Assembly (NCBI GenBank): GCA_030653545.1
Contig: JAURZE010000004.1
Span: 1-45,946 of the forward strand
Length of the DNA: 45,946 bases
DNA from: Nitrospira sp.
GTDB lineage: Bacteria; Nitrospirota; Nitrospiria; Nitrospirales; Nitrospiraceae
Direction of reading: 5' to 3'
The translations under genes and the position numbers were made by a program. This document shows positions 7,686 to 15,949 of this stretch, one piece after another. Below the pieces are notes generated by a model. It was not told where the DNA came from. It worked only from the letters and a program-made list of their open reading frames with translations, and searched no databases. Each line of letters begins with the position of its first letter. Positions within the stretch are counted from its first letter, which is position 1.

Positions 7686-8494
7686 GGCCCCGGAAACCGC
7701 CGCTCCGCAAACCGCAGATCAAGGGAGCAGCGGCAGAGGAGTTGGTTCACGCGCTGAGGACTCACCAGGTGGACGCCATCGTCGGCGAGCGCCACATCAT
7801 GCTGGTCCGTTTGAAGCAGGCGGAAGAGAACCTCGAGCTGTCGCGGAACCAGCTGCGCGCCCTCACCGCAAGTCTGTTGTCCACACGGGAGCATGAACGG
7901 ACCGTCATTGCCCGGGAGATCCATGATGAGCTGGGCCAGGCGCTGACATGCGTGCAGTTGGGATTGTCCTGGATCGCCGGCAAGGTGACGGCACGGCAAC
8001 AGCCGTTGCGGGACAAGATCAACTCGATGACGGCGCTGGTTATGACCATGATCCGGACGGTCCAACGAATCGCGGATGACTTGCGTCCTGGCCTGTTGGA
8101 TGAGTTGGGGCTGGTGAAAGCCTTAAAGTCAGAGGCACGGAAGTTCACCGGATATACGGGAATACCCTGCAAATTTGAGACGAATATGGGGAACACCAAG
8201 TGTAGCCGTGAAGGGGGTATTACTATCTTTCGTATCGGCCAGGCAGCCCTCACGAATGTGGCCCGGCATGCCAACGCATCCAAGATCGTGATGTCTTTGA
8301 TGGATGAAAAAACTCATCTTGTCTTGACGGTGCATGACAACGGGAAAGGGATCACCAGGGAGCAGATCTCGAGCGCCCAGTCGCTCGGCATTATCGGCAT
8401 ACGAGAGCGCGTCCTGGCGCTCAAGGGCTCTCTGAAGATCAGGGGTTCAAAAACGACGGGGACAACCTTGACGGTACGAATAGTTCATTTCTGA
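7682..8494 (+). CDS. Cytoplasmic histidine kinase (HisKA_3 type)
   Basis: A 270-residue kinase whose ATG at 7682 overlaps the kaiB stop, so translation is coupled. No transmembrane segment is seen. Residues 1-70 are charged and partly coiled coil; the phosphoacceptor is His in REIHDELGQALT; the dimerisation helices follow; the ATPase part has QAALTNVARHANA (N box) and VHDNGKGI (G1). This is the NarL-partner class of kinases, matching the response regulator at 4933. A separate KaiB-like sensor fits the absence of an input domain. The 3-prime end overlaps the convergent gene at 8485 by ten bases. Confidence 0.87.
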   Translation: MRPRKPPLRKPQIKGAAAEELVHALRTHQVDAIVGERHIMLVRLKQAEENLELSRNQLRALTASLLSTREHERTVIAREIHDELGQALTCVQLGLSWIAGKVTARQQPLRDKINSMTALVMTMIRTVQRIADDLRPGLLDELGLVKALKSEARKFTGYTGIPCKFETNMGNTKCSREGGITIFRIGQAALTNVARHANASKIVMSLMDEKTHLVLTVHDNGKGITREQISSAQSLGIIGIRERVLALKGSLKIRGSKTTGTTLTVRIVHF

Positions 8495-8706
8495 GCTTTT
8501 GTTCTTGGTATCTTATCGCCGGACCGCTTCTGGGGGCCCCGGCGTTGAAGCTCTTCAAGTAAGAGGCCTTCTGCCGCACCTCGATTTTCCACGGGTCCCT
8601 GTTCAACTTCTCGAGTCAGCCACATTTCGTAAGCCAGCTCGTCCTCCTTTGGTCTGACCGCAGGAGGAGGGGCCGTTGGTTTTCTCGTAGTCGCTTTCCT
8701 CGCCAT
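8485..8706 (-). CDS. Small basic protein of unknown function
   Basis: A 73-residue product begins at ATG 8706, after GAGG on the minus strand. It has a Lys/Arg/Pro-rich N-terminus (MARKATTRKPTAPPPAVRPK), an acidic-hydrophobic helix (EDELAYEMWLTREVE) and a basic C-terminus. DELAYEMW loosely recalls DUF2934 proteins, one of which lies at 37618, but the match is too short to assign. It is likely cytoplasmic. Its end overlaps the end of the histidine-kinase gene. Confidence 0.6.
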   Translation of the reverse strand: MARKATTRKPTAPPPAVRPKEDELAYEMWLTREVEQGPVENRGAAEGLLLEELQRRGPQKRSGDKIPRTKAQK

Positions 8707-8741
8707 TCCACACCTCGCTTTCTGGTTGAAAGTTACCTGTG

Positions 8742-9329
8742 CTACTGGGTTGTCCCATCGAATGAATGAAGGAGCGACTGTTGTTCGTGTTCAGCCGGAT
8801 AGGTGATGTGTGTGCCGTTCACTTTGGCGAATGGCGTGAGGGTGTGAGGTTTAGGATGTGCCATGCTTGTGATGTGCTCGACCGGAATTCCTCTCACCGC
8901 CAGCGCATCAGCAATCAGCGACCGATGACAACGCCAGGGCACCGCTTCAGCGCACATGATCGTGGTTCGTTCACGACTGGCTACCCCAATCAGCGTTTCT
9001 ATCCCTGCTTGGAATGACGCGGTCTGCATGTAATCGGCGTAGCCGCGGAATGAGGCGTTGCGCCAGCCTCTGTTAGGCGAGTCCCGGAGAGCGTGACGAA
9101 GCCCCCCGAGCTCAGCCAGGTGTGTATAGTCGATGCCGGCTTGTCGAAGTGGTTGCGGAAGTGTCTCGTGATTGAACTGCGGGTTATAACGAGAACGCGG
9201 GACGGTGCGCACATCGATAAGATGTTTCACGCCGTGTGTGTGCAAGAGGTTGAGGAAAGCCTCCAGCGACCGGGTGGAGTGCCCGATAGTGAAGACTGCA
9301 GGCAGTTGTGTTGAGGCGCGCGTGCTCAT
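8742..9329 (-). CDS. DUF488 family protein
   Basis: A 195-residue protein from ATG 9329 (a GTG at 9374 is possible but less likely). It has the DUF488 hallmarks: FTIGHSTRSLEAFLNLL near the start, IDVRTVPRSRYNPQF, LGGLRHA, and the cysteine motif IMCAEAVPWRCHRSLIADAL. Members are widespread and small; their biochemical role is not settled, although the RCH motif suggests metal or nucleic-acid binding. It is the last gene of the minus-strand group that begins with the thiamine-diphosphate enzyme and lies 36 bases upstream of the 8706 gene. Confidence 0.85.
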   Translation of the reverse strand: MSTRASTQLPAVFTIGHSTRSLEAFLNLLHTHGVKHLIDVRTVPRSRYNPQFNHETLPQPLRQAGIDYTHLAELGGLRHALRDSPNRGWRNASFRGYADYMQTASFQAGIETLIGVASRERTTIMCAEAVPWRCHRSLIADALAVRGIPVEHITSMAHPKPHTLTPFAKVNGTHITYPAEHEQQSLLHSFDGTTQ

Positions 9330-9467
9330 CGTAACGGTCCAGCCTCTCTGCGGTTCATTCAATGCGGTCACCACGCTTAAACGTGTTGGCCATGGGGTTC
9401 TCCGTACGGAGCGCTCGCAAGTTCGGTCACCTCCGCCAGCGCTCCTGGACGCTCGGCGAGGGTATCG

Positions 9468-10208
9468 TCAGTACCCGGCGAACTCTTCCGCGCGGATGTC
9501 TTCCTCGTCGACGCCGATTTCACGAAGCATCGTCTGTAACCCTTTCACCATTTTAGGCGGCCCCGCAATGTAGTAGACGGGCAAGGCGGCGTGATTCGCA
9601 TACGTGGCAAGCTTTTCTTTGGTGATCAGGCCGGTCTCACCGGGCCAGGTCCGATGGGATTGCGTCATGTCGGTCATGGTTGCGATTAGCGAGTAGTGCG
9701 GATTATCCCGTTCCAGCGCCAGAAGTTCATCGAGGAATGGCGCATCCTCCGGTCGGCGATTGGAATAGAACAGGATGAGGCGATGCGGGCGTTTCTCCTT
9801 CGTGGCACAGCGCAGCATACTTCGAAAGGGCGTGATGCCAATACCGCCTGCCAGCAGGACCGCCGCTCGCGTGGCATCGTCGTGCAGCGTCAAGGCACCG
9901 GACGGGCCTTCGATCTTGACGGCTGTTCCTATGGGAAGGCGCTGCAACACGCGTTTGAACGCGGTGTCACGCATGCGCGTCGCGACCATGAAGAGGTCAT
10001 CCTGGGGAGCGCTCGCGATCGAAAAAGTTCGTGTGTTTCCTTCACTATCCGTCTCCGGAGGATTCAGCAGAGTCATATCGACATACTGGCCGGCTATGAA
10101 CGTCCACCCCTCCGGCTTCTCAAACCGAAAGGCCATCGTGCCTTCGGCGATGTTTTCCCGTGTGCTCAGTTTGGACAGAAACGTTGTCGCGATAGCTGCC
10201 GTGCTCAT
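9468..10208 (-). CDS. FAD-dependent NAD(P)H oxidoreductase (ferredoxin reductase type)
   Basis: A 246-residue flavoprotein from ATG 10208 behind AAGGGA. Residues 1-100 are an FAD-binding barrel with GQYVDMTL and RTFSIASAP; residues 105-240 are the NAD-binding domain with GGIGITPFRSML and YYIAGPPKMV. No [2Fe-2S] domain is attached, so it should pass electrons to or from a separate partner. It sits 14 bases after the 10223 gene in a minus-strand operon with the thiamine-diphosphate enzyme, hinting at a redox partner role for it. Confidence 0.87.
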   Translation of the reverse strand: MSTAAIATTFLSKLSTRENIAEGTMAFRFEKPEGWTFIAGQYVDMTLLNPPETDSEGNTRTFSIASAPQDDLFMVATRMRDTAFKRVLQRLPIGTAVKIEGPSGALTLHDDATRAAVLLAGGIGITPFRSMLRCATKEKRPHRLILFYSNRRPEDAPFLDELLALERDNPHYSLIATMTDMTQSHRTWPGETGLITKEKLATYANHAALPVYYIAGPPKMVKGLQTMLREIGVDEEDIRAEEFAGY

Positions 10209-10222
10209 AAGTACATCCCTTC

Positions 10223-10522
10223 TTAGTAAATGATGGGTGGTCGCTTCTCCGCGATGACCAGCATCAACCGGCGTCGCTGCAACGGGCGGTCCGGATCTCG
10301 TGTGTAGTGCGAGGAGTCCTCCGATACTTCCACGTGACTAAGCGGAATTGAAATGTGTTGATTCATATGAGACACGGTGGTCTCGATCGAGAGCGTCACG
10401 GAGGCATCGTTGCAGCCGGTGACTTCGGCGTTCAGATCCGTCGCATCGAGGAATTGCACGGTGACCCGCTCTTCCGGGTCAATCCATGGACGGATCAGCT
10501 GCTCTTTTTCGTCGTGTGTCAT
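10223..10522 (-). CDS. Hypothetical protein in the oxidoreductase operon
   Basis: A 99-residue product is started at ATG 10522, which has GGGAG six bases upstream; a longer frame to 10591 exists. The sequence is beta-rich (ERVTVQFLDATDLNAEVTG, VTLSIETTV, HISIPLSHVEV) with a basic C-terminus (RPLQRRRLMLVIAEKRP). The pattern could be a small barrel, but no family is recognised. It lies between the TPP enzyme and the reductase, on the same strand. Confidence 0.6.
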   Translation of the reverse strand: MTHDEKEQLIRPWIDPEERVTVQFLDATDLNAEVTGCNDASVTLSIETTVSHMNQHISIPLSHVEVSEDSSHYTRDPDRPLQRRRLMLVIAEKRPPIIY

Positions 10523-10636
10523 GCTCGTCTCCCACATCTGTTCTGAATGAGTGCCAGGCCTCCACTTCGAAGCCCTTTCTGTGATCTTCATGCGTGACCT
10601 CTTTCTGTTGTCATGACGTGCCTGGTATGAAGCGGT

Positions 10637-12385
10637 TTAAACGATCTCTCGGATTTTGTTCTCGACGATTGTCTTGAGAATGTCCCAGCGGTCTTTCTGT
10701 CCCCGGACTAAGGCTTCCGCAACGTGCATTGCCTGCTGCAGTGTGATTGTGCCGGGCAGAGGCGGCTCCAGAGGATCAATGATCGCCTCGACGACCACCG
10801 GTCCGGGCTGAGCAAAGGCCTGACGGAGCACGTCGCCGACCTGTGCGGGATCCTCCACGGTGTACCCCGTCGCACCGCAAGCCTTCGCATAGAGGGCGAA
10901 ATCGATCGGCTGTAATTGGACCCCGAATTCCGGATTGCCCTCAAAGGCCAGTTGCTCCCATTTGATCATGCCCAAGAGGTCGTTCTTCAGCAGAATGATC
11001 TTCACCGGCAACTGGTATTTGACCATGGTCGCCAATTCTCCCATCAACATCGTAAAGCCTCCGTCGCCGACGATGCAGACCACTTGCCGGCCGGGAAACG
11101 CCACTGCCGCTCCCACACCATAGGGCAGCGCGTTGCCCATGGAGGCGAGCGTACCGGAGGCCGAAAACTGCATATCGCCTTTGATGCGGATGTGTCGGGC
11201 GGCCCAGGTCGTGACCGTGCCTGTATCGCAGCAGATGATGGCATCCGAGGCGAGCACGTCGTTGAGTTGATGGACGACTACCTGCGGCTTCAGCGGCCTG
11301 TCCATGCGGCTCCCTCGTTTGTCCATGAGGGTGTTCCAATCCTTTACCTGCCCCTGGATCTTTTCGAGGAAGGGATGTTTGGTTTTGACCGCAATGCGGG
11401 GGAGAAGCGCCCGTAACACATTCGGGCAGTGCCCGACCAATCCCACCTCAACCGGATAGCGAAGGCCGATACGGACCGGATCGAGGTCGATTTGCACGGC
11501 CTTGGCCTGCCCGGGCTTGGGGTAGAACTCCAGATAGGGGAAGCTCGTGCCGGCGATGAGCAGCGTGTCGCAATCCGCCAGCGCTTCCTGAGAAGGTGCC
11601 GTCCCCAAGAGCCCGATGCCTCCGGTGGTGTACGGGCTATCATCCGGCACCACGGCTTTCCCGAGTAACGGCTTAATAATGGGGGCTCCCACCTTTTCGG
11701 CCAGATGCAGAATCTCGTCCCGCGCGGAGAGACACCCCCGGCCGGCGAGGATGGCGACTTTTGATCCTGCATTGATGATCTCCGCGGCCTGTTCAAGCAG
11801 CGCGCTCCCGGGCAGCGGCAGCGCCTCACTCGCGAGGTGTCCGCTATGCCGCGGGATATTTGCCGGAGAGCCCTGATCATCGGTCCATTCCTGCACGTCT
11901 TTTGGAATCGTAATGTGCGCCACGGTCCGGCGCGCAAGCGCGGTTTTGATGGCCACATCGACGACATTCAAGACATGCGATGGTCCATTGATCCGTTCGT
12001 TGTAGGCCGCCACGTCGACAAGCGCTTTATTGAGATCGACGTCCTGCTGATAGTGCGTGCCGATCAAGTCATGGTAGGTATGGCCGGTAATCGCGAGCAC
12101 GGGCTGGCCATCGCATTTGGCATCGTAGAGACCATTGATCAGATGCAGGCCGCCGGGACCGGAGGTGGCCAGGCAGACGCCCAGGCGATGCGTGAACTTG
12201 GCATAGGCACAGGCCGCGAATGCCGCGGACTCTTCGTGCCGGACTTGTATGAATGTAATACGGTCCTGGCGGGTTCGCAGGGCTTCAAAGAGTCCGTTGA
12301 TGCCATCGCCGGGATAGCCAAAGATCGTGTCGACGCCCCAGGCGATCAGTCGCTCGATGAGCGTATCGGCTACCGTGTTTCCCAT
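10637..12385 (-). CDS. Thiamine-diphosphate enzyme, pyruvate oxidase/acetolactate synthase-like
   Basis: A 582-residue enzyme starting at ATG 12385 (MGNTVADTLIERL), where family similarity begins; an open frame runs 93 codons further but crosses the promoter and has no homology. The N-terminal Pyr domain has GYPGDGIN and catalytic Glu51 (RHEESAAF). The C-terminal PP domain has GDGGFTMLMGEL plus the later ND of the GDG-N motif. The family decarboxylates 2-oxo acids such as pyruvate; length and sequence suit a PoxB-type oxidase better than biosynthetic AHAS, and the FAD reductase downstream may serve it. The exact substrate is not clear. Transcription is predicted from the class II promoter at 12549. 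Confidence 0.85.
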   Translation of the reverse strand: MGNTVADTLIERLIAWGVDTIFGYPGDGINGLFEALRTRQDRITFIQVRHEESAAFAACAYAKFTHRLGVCLATSGPGGLHLINGLYDAKCDGQPVLAITGHTYHDLIGTHYQQDVDLNKALVDVAAYNERINGPSHVLNVVDVAIKTALARRTVAHITIPKDVQEWTDDQGSPANIPRHSGHLASEALPLPGSALLEQAAEIINAGSKVAILAGRGCLSARDEILHLAEKVGAPIIKPLLGKAVVPDDSPYTTGGIGLLGTAPSQEALADCDTLLIAGTSFPYLEFYPKPGQAKAVQIDLDPVRIGLRYPVEVGLVGHCPNVLRALLPRIAVKTKHPFLEKIQGQVKDWNTLMDKRGSRMDRPLKPQVVVHQLNDVLASDAIICCDTGTVTTWAARHIRIKGDMQFSASGTLASMGNALPYGVGAAVAFPGRQVVCIVGDGGFTMLMGELATMVKYQLPVKIILLKNDLLGMIKWEQLAFEGNPEFGVQLQPIDFALYAKACGATGYTVEDPAQVGDVLRQAFAQPGPVVVEAIIDPLEPPLPGTITLQQAMHVAEALVRGQKDRWDILKTIVENKIREIV

Positions 12386-12521
12386 GGCTTCATTCCATTC
12401 TCCCGAGTACGGGCATGTTTTCTTCTTCCGTCCCACGGGAATGATCCAGAGTTTCCCGGTTGGACTGGACTGTGAATAACTGACGACCCAAGAGCCTCCA
12501 GACTGAAATCGGAATCGCGTA

Positions 12522-12564
12522 ACGGTAAGACAATTCAGGAGCCGTATCTGTTCAAAGTTGCTCA
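12522..12564 (-). promoter_or_regulatory. Class II Crp/Fnr-type promoter of the TPP-enzyme operon
   Basis: On the minus strand TGAGCAACTTTGAACA runs from 12564 to 12549, followed at the standard offset by TACCGT (12527 to 12522). Transcription would begin near 12515, giving a leader of about 130 bases. A second site at 12616 points the other way, so the two promoters are divergent. The region 12386-12920 holds no other gene that I can support. Confidence 0.65.
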
Positions 12565-12615
12565 CGTCGGTCTGACCAGCGACTCGCTCTCGATCTTCTT
12601 CTCTGTCTTTGCATC

Positions 12616-12658
12616 TGAGCTGCATTGACCAGACGTCTTCAGCCGATAGGCAGAGTAT
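12616..12658 (+). promoter_or_regulatory. Class II Crp/Fnr-type promoter upstream of the DUF4382 gene
   Basis: TGAGCTGCATTGACCA (12616-12631) is followed at the standard offset by GAGTAT (12653-12658). The next plus-strand gene starts at 12921, so the leader would be about 255 bases. The block is nearly repeated at 14472-14514, including the spacer. Confidence 0.5.
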
Positions 12659-12920
12659 GGCCATTCATTCGCCGGGTCCGGAGATCCTACGGTCCGTTGA
12701 CAGGTCGATAGGACGGACAAGGCTGTTGCGGCCCCATCGTCGGGTAAGAGCTGGTGGATGGGTTTGAAGGCTCCCACTACCGTGTTTTCTGTCGGTGCTG
12801 TTTGAATGGTGGCGAGATTGCAGATGAGGCCATGCCCACGAATCGTTATGTGGCGTCGTTCTCCCAAGAGTCGGCTGATACGTTTCTGGTCGAAAATAGA
12901 TACATGCACAGGGGCAATAT

Positions 12921-14222
12921 ATGAAAACAGTTGGAAGCTTGGGCAGATTATTCTTCGGGTTCATGGGCTTGCTGGCGGTTGGCTTATGCGCCGGCTGTAG
13001 TGGCGGTGGTGGCGATGCCGGTGGTGGCGATGCCGGTGGTGGTGCCGGCAGCGCACAGGCAGGCGCCCTCAGCGTGTCTCTGACCGATGCACCGGCCTGC
13101 GGTTTCGATGAAGTGAATGTCACCGTCAGCAGAGTGAGAGTCCATCAGAGCGACTCGGCGAATGAAAACGCCGCCGGTTGGACCGACATCACTCTCAATC
13201 CCCCGCGTAGAATCAATCTGCTGAATCTGAATGATGCCACGCAGCCCAATTTGGCTCTGGAAAGCCTCGGTGAAACGCCCTTGCAGCCAGGACATTACAC
13301 CCAATTGCGTCTGGTGCTGGTCGAGAATAACGGCAGCAATCCACCTGTCAATTCAGTCGTCTTGTCAGGACCGCCACGAAATGAAATCCCCCTCGATATG
13401 CCCAGCGCAATACGATCGGGGATTAAATTAATCCGCCCGTTCGATGTAGGGGCCGGGCAACATGTCGATCTGTTGCTCGACTTTGATGCTTGCAAATCCA
13501 TTGTCAGGCGCGAAAACGGGACCTACGGGCTCAAGCCGGTGATCAAGGTCATTCCATTTGCGCTGAATGGCATCGAAGGTTTTGTCGACACCGCTCTGCT
13601 TGGCAGCCATGTCGTCGTGTCGGCTCAAGTCAACAGTGCGATCATCCGGGCAACGGTGCCGAATCCCAATACCGGAAGATTCCTGCTCGCCCGTCTGGAT
13701 CCGGCCAACTACGACGTCGTGATTGCCGCGGATGACCGTGCGACTAAAGTCGTCGCAGGAGTGCCGGTGGCAAGCACCACAAGCATCACGACCATCAGCA
13801 CGAACGCAATGCCGGCTCCGCCGATCACGTTGCAGCCCTCCACATCCCAGAGCATGAACGGCACCGTGTCGGTGAGTCGGTCGGATGATGGCGACGCCGT
13901 CATTGTTGCAGCGACGCAATCGTTGACCGGTGGTCCTGTCGTGACCGTGAGATCGCAGGTCGCCACAACACTCACGAGTACGCCGCAGACCGGCGACTAC
14001 GGGTACAACCTGACCCTCCCCATTGCCCGGCCTTGGCTTGGCTCGTTCAGCACGCCTCTCCCGATCCTGTTCACGGAGCAGCTGGTAGCGGTGGCAGGTG
14101 TATATACTGTCCACGGCTCCGCCCTGACCCCTACCATTGTGTATGCAACCCAGACTCCACCGCCATCGCCCGTGACTATTACCGGAGAGCATACAACGCA
14201 AGTCTTCACCTTGACGCCGTAA
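12921..14222 (+). CDS. DUF4382 lipoprotein
   Basis: A 433-residue lipoprotein. The signal ends in a lipobox (VGLCAGC), followed by a glycine-rich linker coded by 15-bp tandem repeats (13005-13046). Residues 50-210 form a DUF4382 domain, shown by GALSVSLTDAPA, VNVTVSRVRVHQS and PGHYTQLRLVL. The second half has beta-sandwich-like repeats, including a carboxypeptidase-regulatory-like stretch around IEGFVDTALLGSHVVVSAQ. It is expected on the outer membrane, facing the periplasm or the cell surface. Its function is unknown. A weak ribosome-binding site (AGGGGC) precedes ATG 12921. Confidence 0.8.
   Translation: MKTVGSLGRLFFGFMGLLAVGLCAGCSGGGGDAGGGDAGGGAGSAQAGALSVSLTDAPACGFDEVNVTVSRVRVHQSDSANENAAGWTDITLNPPRRINLLNLNDATQPNLALESLGETPLQPGHYTQLRLVLVENNGSNPPVNSVVLSGPPRNEIPLDMPSAIRSGIKLIRPFDVGAGQHVDLLLDFDACKSIVRRENGTYGLKPVIKVIPFALNGIEGFVDTALLGSHVVVSAQVNSAIIRATVPNPNTGRFLLARLDPANYDVVIAADDRATKVVAGVPVASTTSITTISTNAMPAPPITLQPSTSQSMNGTVSVSRSDDGDAVIVAATQSLTGGPVVTVRSQVATTLTSTPQTGDYGYNLTLPIARPWLGSFSTPLPILFTEQLVAVAGVYTVHGSALTPTIVYATQTPPPSPVTITGEHTTQVFTLTP
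13005..13046 (+). repeat. 15-bp tandem repeat inside the DUF4382 gene
   Basis: GGTGGTGGCGATGCC is repeated twice and then partly a third time. It codes for a Gly-Gly-Asp-Ala-Gly linker just after the lipidated cysteine. Slippage could change linker length in steps of five residues without shifting the frame. Confidence 0.85.
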
Positions 14223-14471
14223 GTGATCAGTTGCTGAGCGGAAGGCGGCGACCGTCAGCTGAGTCGCGCCACCAAGCACTCGGTTTCTCCATCGCATTGA
14301 TTCGGCCGGTAACAGCTCCGCGATCCCTCTCATGGTGGTCGTGGAGCCGATTCGATTGGCCTGTCTTCGTTCCATCCGTCAATTCGCACATATATCAGCT
14401 TCCCGTTTTTCTCTGAGAACGATTCGGTACGAACGAAAGTCTCAGATGGGCGTTCCATTCGTCTTCCGGCC

Positions 14472-14514
14472 TGAGCTGTATTGACCAGATGGTATCGGCT
14501 GAAAGGTAGAGCAT
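14472..14514 (+). promoter_or_regulatory. Class II Crp/Fnr-type promoter of the 14569 gene
   Basis: TGAGCTGTATTGACCA (14472-14487) and GAGCAT (14509-14514) sit at the standard offset. Predicted start is near 14521, 48 bases before ATG 14569. The rest of 14223-14568 contains no supported gene. Confidence 0.6.
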
Positions 14515-14568
14515 GACTGTGAGGCTCGGTTGACCCGGGGTTCCTAGATCCGAAAAGAAAGGGTTGTG

Positions 14569-14976
14569 ATGAACATACAACCAGAACAGAAACAGGGGCG
14601 TGTTCCATCTGCCTCCACGCCGGCGATGCCGGAGAGCGTGGTTGTACCAATATCCGGCGCGGTGGCAGAGAAGGTAAGCGGGGAGTTGCAACGACGCCTG
14701 CTGGATGCACGTCTTCACTGGTGCCAGAAGAACCGAGTTTACGCCAAGCAGCGGGATGAGAAGGAAGGCTGGTTGGCTGAAGAGGAGGGGCTCCATGATG
14801 CGGTGCTCGGCAGGGAGCGGGTCGAACTCATACGCCTGTGCTATCCCTCACAGGTTGAGCGCTATCGTCTTGGTTTTCATGATGGGCAGGCGCTCCTTCG
14901 CATCCCGCTGGCGGCTATGAGGCAACATCATTCTTATGGAGGAGCGGTCCCACGCTCTTCCTACAACTATAGGTAG
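14569..14976 (+). CDS. Hypothetical charged protein
   Basis: A 135-residue product from ATG 14569 (a GTG directly before it is also possible), behind AGAAAGGG. The N-terminus is Gln/Pro/Ser-rich and likely disordered. The centre is a long charged helix (LQRRLLDARLHWCQKNRVYAK to RVELIRLCYPSQVE), which may be coiled coil. No signal peptide or known domain. It has its own class II promoter and is followed after nine bases by the zinc-ribbon frame at 14985. Confidence 0.6.
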   Translation: MNIQPEQKQGRVPSASTPAMPESVVVPISGAVAEKVSGELQRRLLDARLHWCQKNRVYAKQRDEKEGWLAEEEGLHDAVLGRERVELIRLCYPSQVERYRLGFHDGQALLRIPLAAMRQHHSYGGAVPRSSYNYR

Positions 14977-14984
14977 AAAAGTCG

Positions 14985-15200
14985 ATGACCTGCCCACGTT
15001 GTGCCGGCTCCATCGTCGCGGAGCATTTGAACAATCCCGACGCCGGGTCCTCGATCGGGTTTCCCTGTCGGCGTTGTCTGAATTGCGGCGGAGAGGGGAC
15101 AACGTGTTCGGATGCCTCAGACATCAGAGCCCGCTCGCTATTACATCCGGCCGTGGAGTGGCGGCAGGAACAAGGCCGCGTCGATAAGAAAGGAAGCTTC
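14985..15200 (+). other. Zinc-ribbon reading frame running into the M48 gene without a stop
   Basis: From ATG 14985 the frame codes for MTCPRCAGSIVAEH and CRRCLNCGGEG, a two-knuckle zinc ribbon like the proteins at 1049 and 32944. It has no stop codon of its own and continues in frame into the lipoprotein signal of the M48 peptidase. A lipoprotein signal cannot work 75 residues into a cytoplasmic protein, so either this is a separate gene that lost its stop or a frame overlap used through an internal start. The ribosome-binding site in front of 14985 is poor. Confidence 0.45.
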
Positions 15201-15902
15201 ATGGATATGAATAAGATTCTTTGCTCCGGTGTTCCGGCTTCCGCAGTGCTCTGTCTGACCCTGTTCATCGGGGGGTGCGCGACTGACACTTCAGCCGCAC
15301 CGCCAGATTCGCAACCGGTCGCGCGCGAGAAGACTGATTCAGCCCCTCGTCACTTGGATCCGCAACAAGCCGAACGGCTGAAGGCCGTGATGACTCCACT
15401 CCTTCAAAAGATGGATCACCAGATCGCACTGGATTCGGTTCGCATGGCGATCATGGATGATTCTCATATCAATGCCGCCAATGCGGGCGGCGGGGAGTTC
15501 TATGTGACGACCGGACTCCTTCAGAAGGCCAATGATGAGCAGCTTGCGGGTGTCATCGCACATGAGGTCGCGCATGCCGATCTCGGGCATGTGACGAAAC
15601 TGCAAACCATCGGAGCCGGAACGAACATTGCTGCAGTCTTGCTCGGAGTGCTCGGGATTCCCGGCGCTGAGCTTGTTCCATTGGCAGGGGATTTACTCGT
15701 GGCTCGGCCGTACGGGCGAGACGCGGAATATGCAGTCGACCGCCATGGTGCCGAACTGCTTCAACGGACCGGACGGGATGGTAAGCAAATGATGGCCGCC
15801 ACGCTGACCTGGCTGATGCAGGCAGAAGGTACAGGGGCGGGAGGATTTTTCGCCACGCATCCTGCCACCGAAGACCGGATCAATCGAGTCCGCCAGATGT
15901 AA
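15201..15902 (+). CDS. M48-family metallopeptidase lipoprotein
   Basis: A 233-residue protein from ATG 15201, behind AGAAAGGAAG. The signal peptide ends in the lipobox FIGGCAT, so it should be anchored to a membrane on the periplasmic side. The zinc site is HEVAH (121-125) with a third ligand Glu in DAEYAVDRHGAE. The closing ATHPATEDRINRV is typical of Oma1/LoiP/BepA-like M48C peptidases, which degrade misfolded envelope proteins. It is shorter than BepA and lacks TPR repeats. It is followed at 48 bases by the glycine-zipper lipoprotein. Confidence 0.87.
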   Translation: MDMNKILCSGVPASAVLCLTLFIGGCATDTSAAPPDSQPVAREKTDSAPRHLDPQQAERLKAVMTPLLQKMDHQIALDSVRMAIMDDSHINAANAGGGEFYVTTGLLQKANDEQLAGVIAHEVAHADLGHVTKLQTIGAGTNIAAVLLGVLGIPGAELVPLAGDLLVARPYGRDAEYAVDRHGAELLQRTGRDGKQMMAATLTWLMQAEGTGAGGFFATHPATEDRINRVRQM

Positions 15903-15949
15903 CGGCCAGGCGAATCAGACGGTTCGCCGGCATAACCAAGGAGACCTGT

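Noticed and set aside
12386-12664. N-terminal extension of the TPP enzyme to 12664
   Set aside because: It crosses the predicted promoter, lacks homology and has no ribosome-binding site; the family start MGNTVADTL is at 12385.
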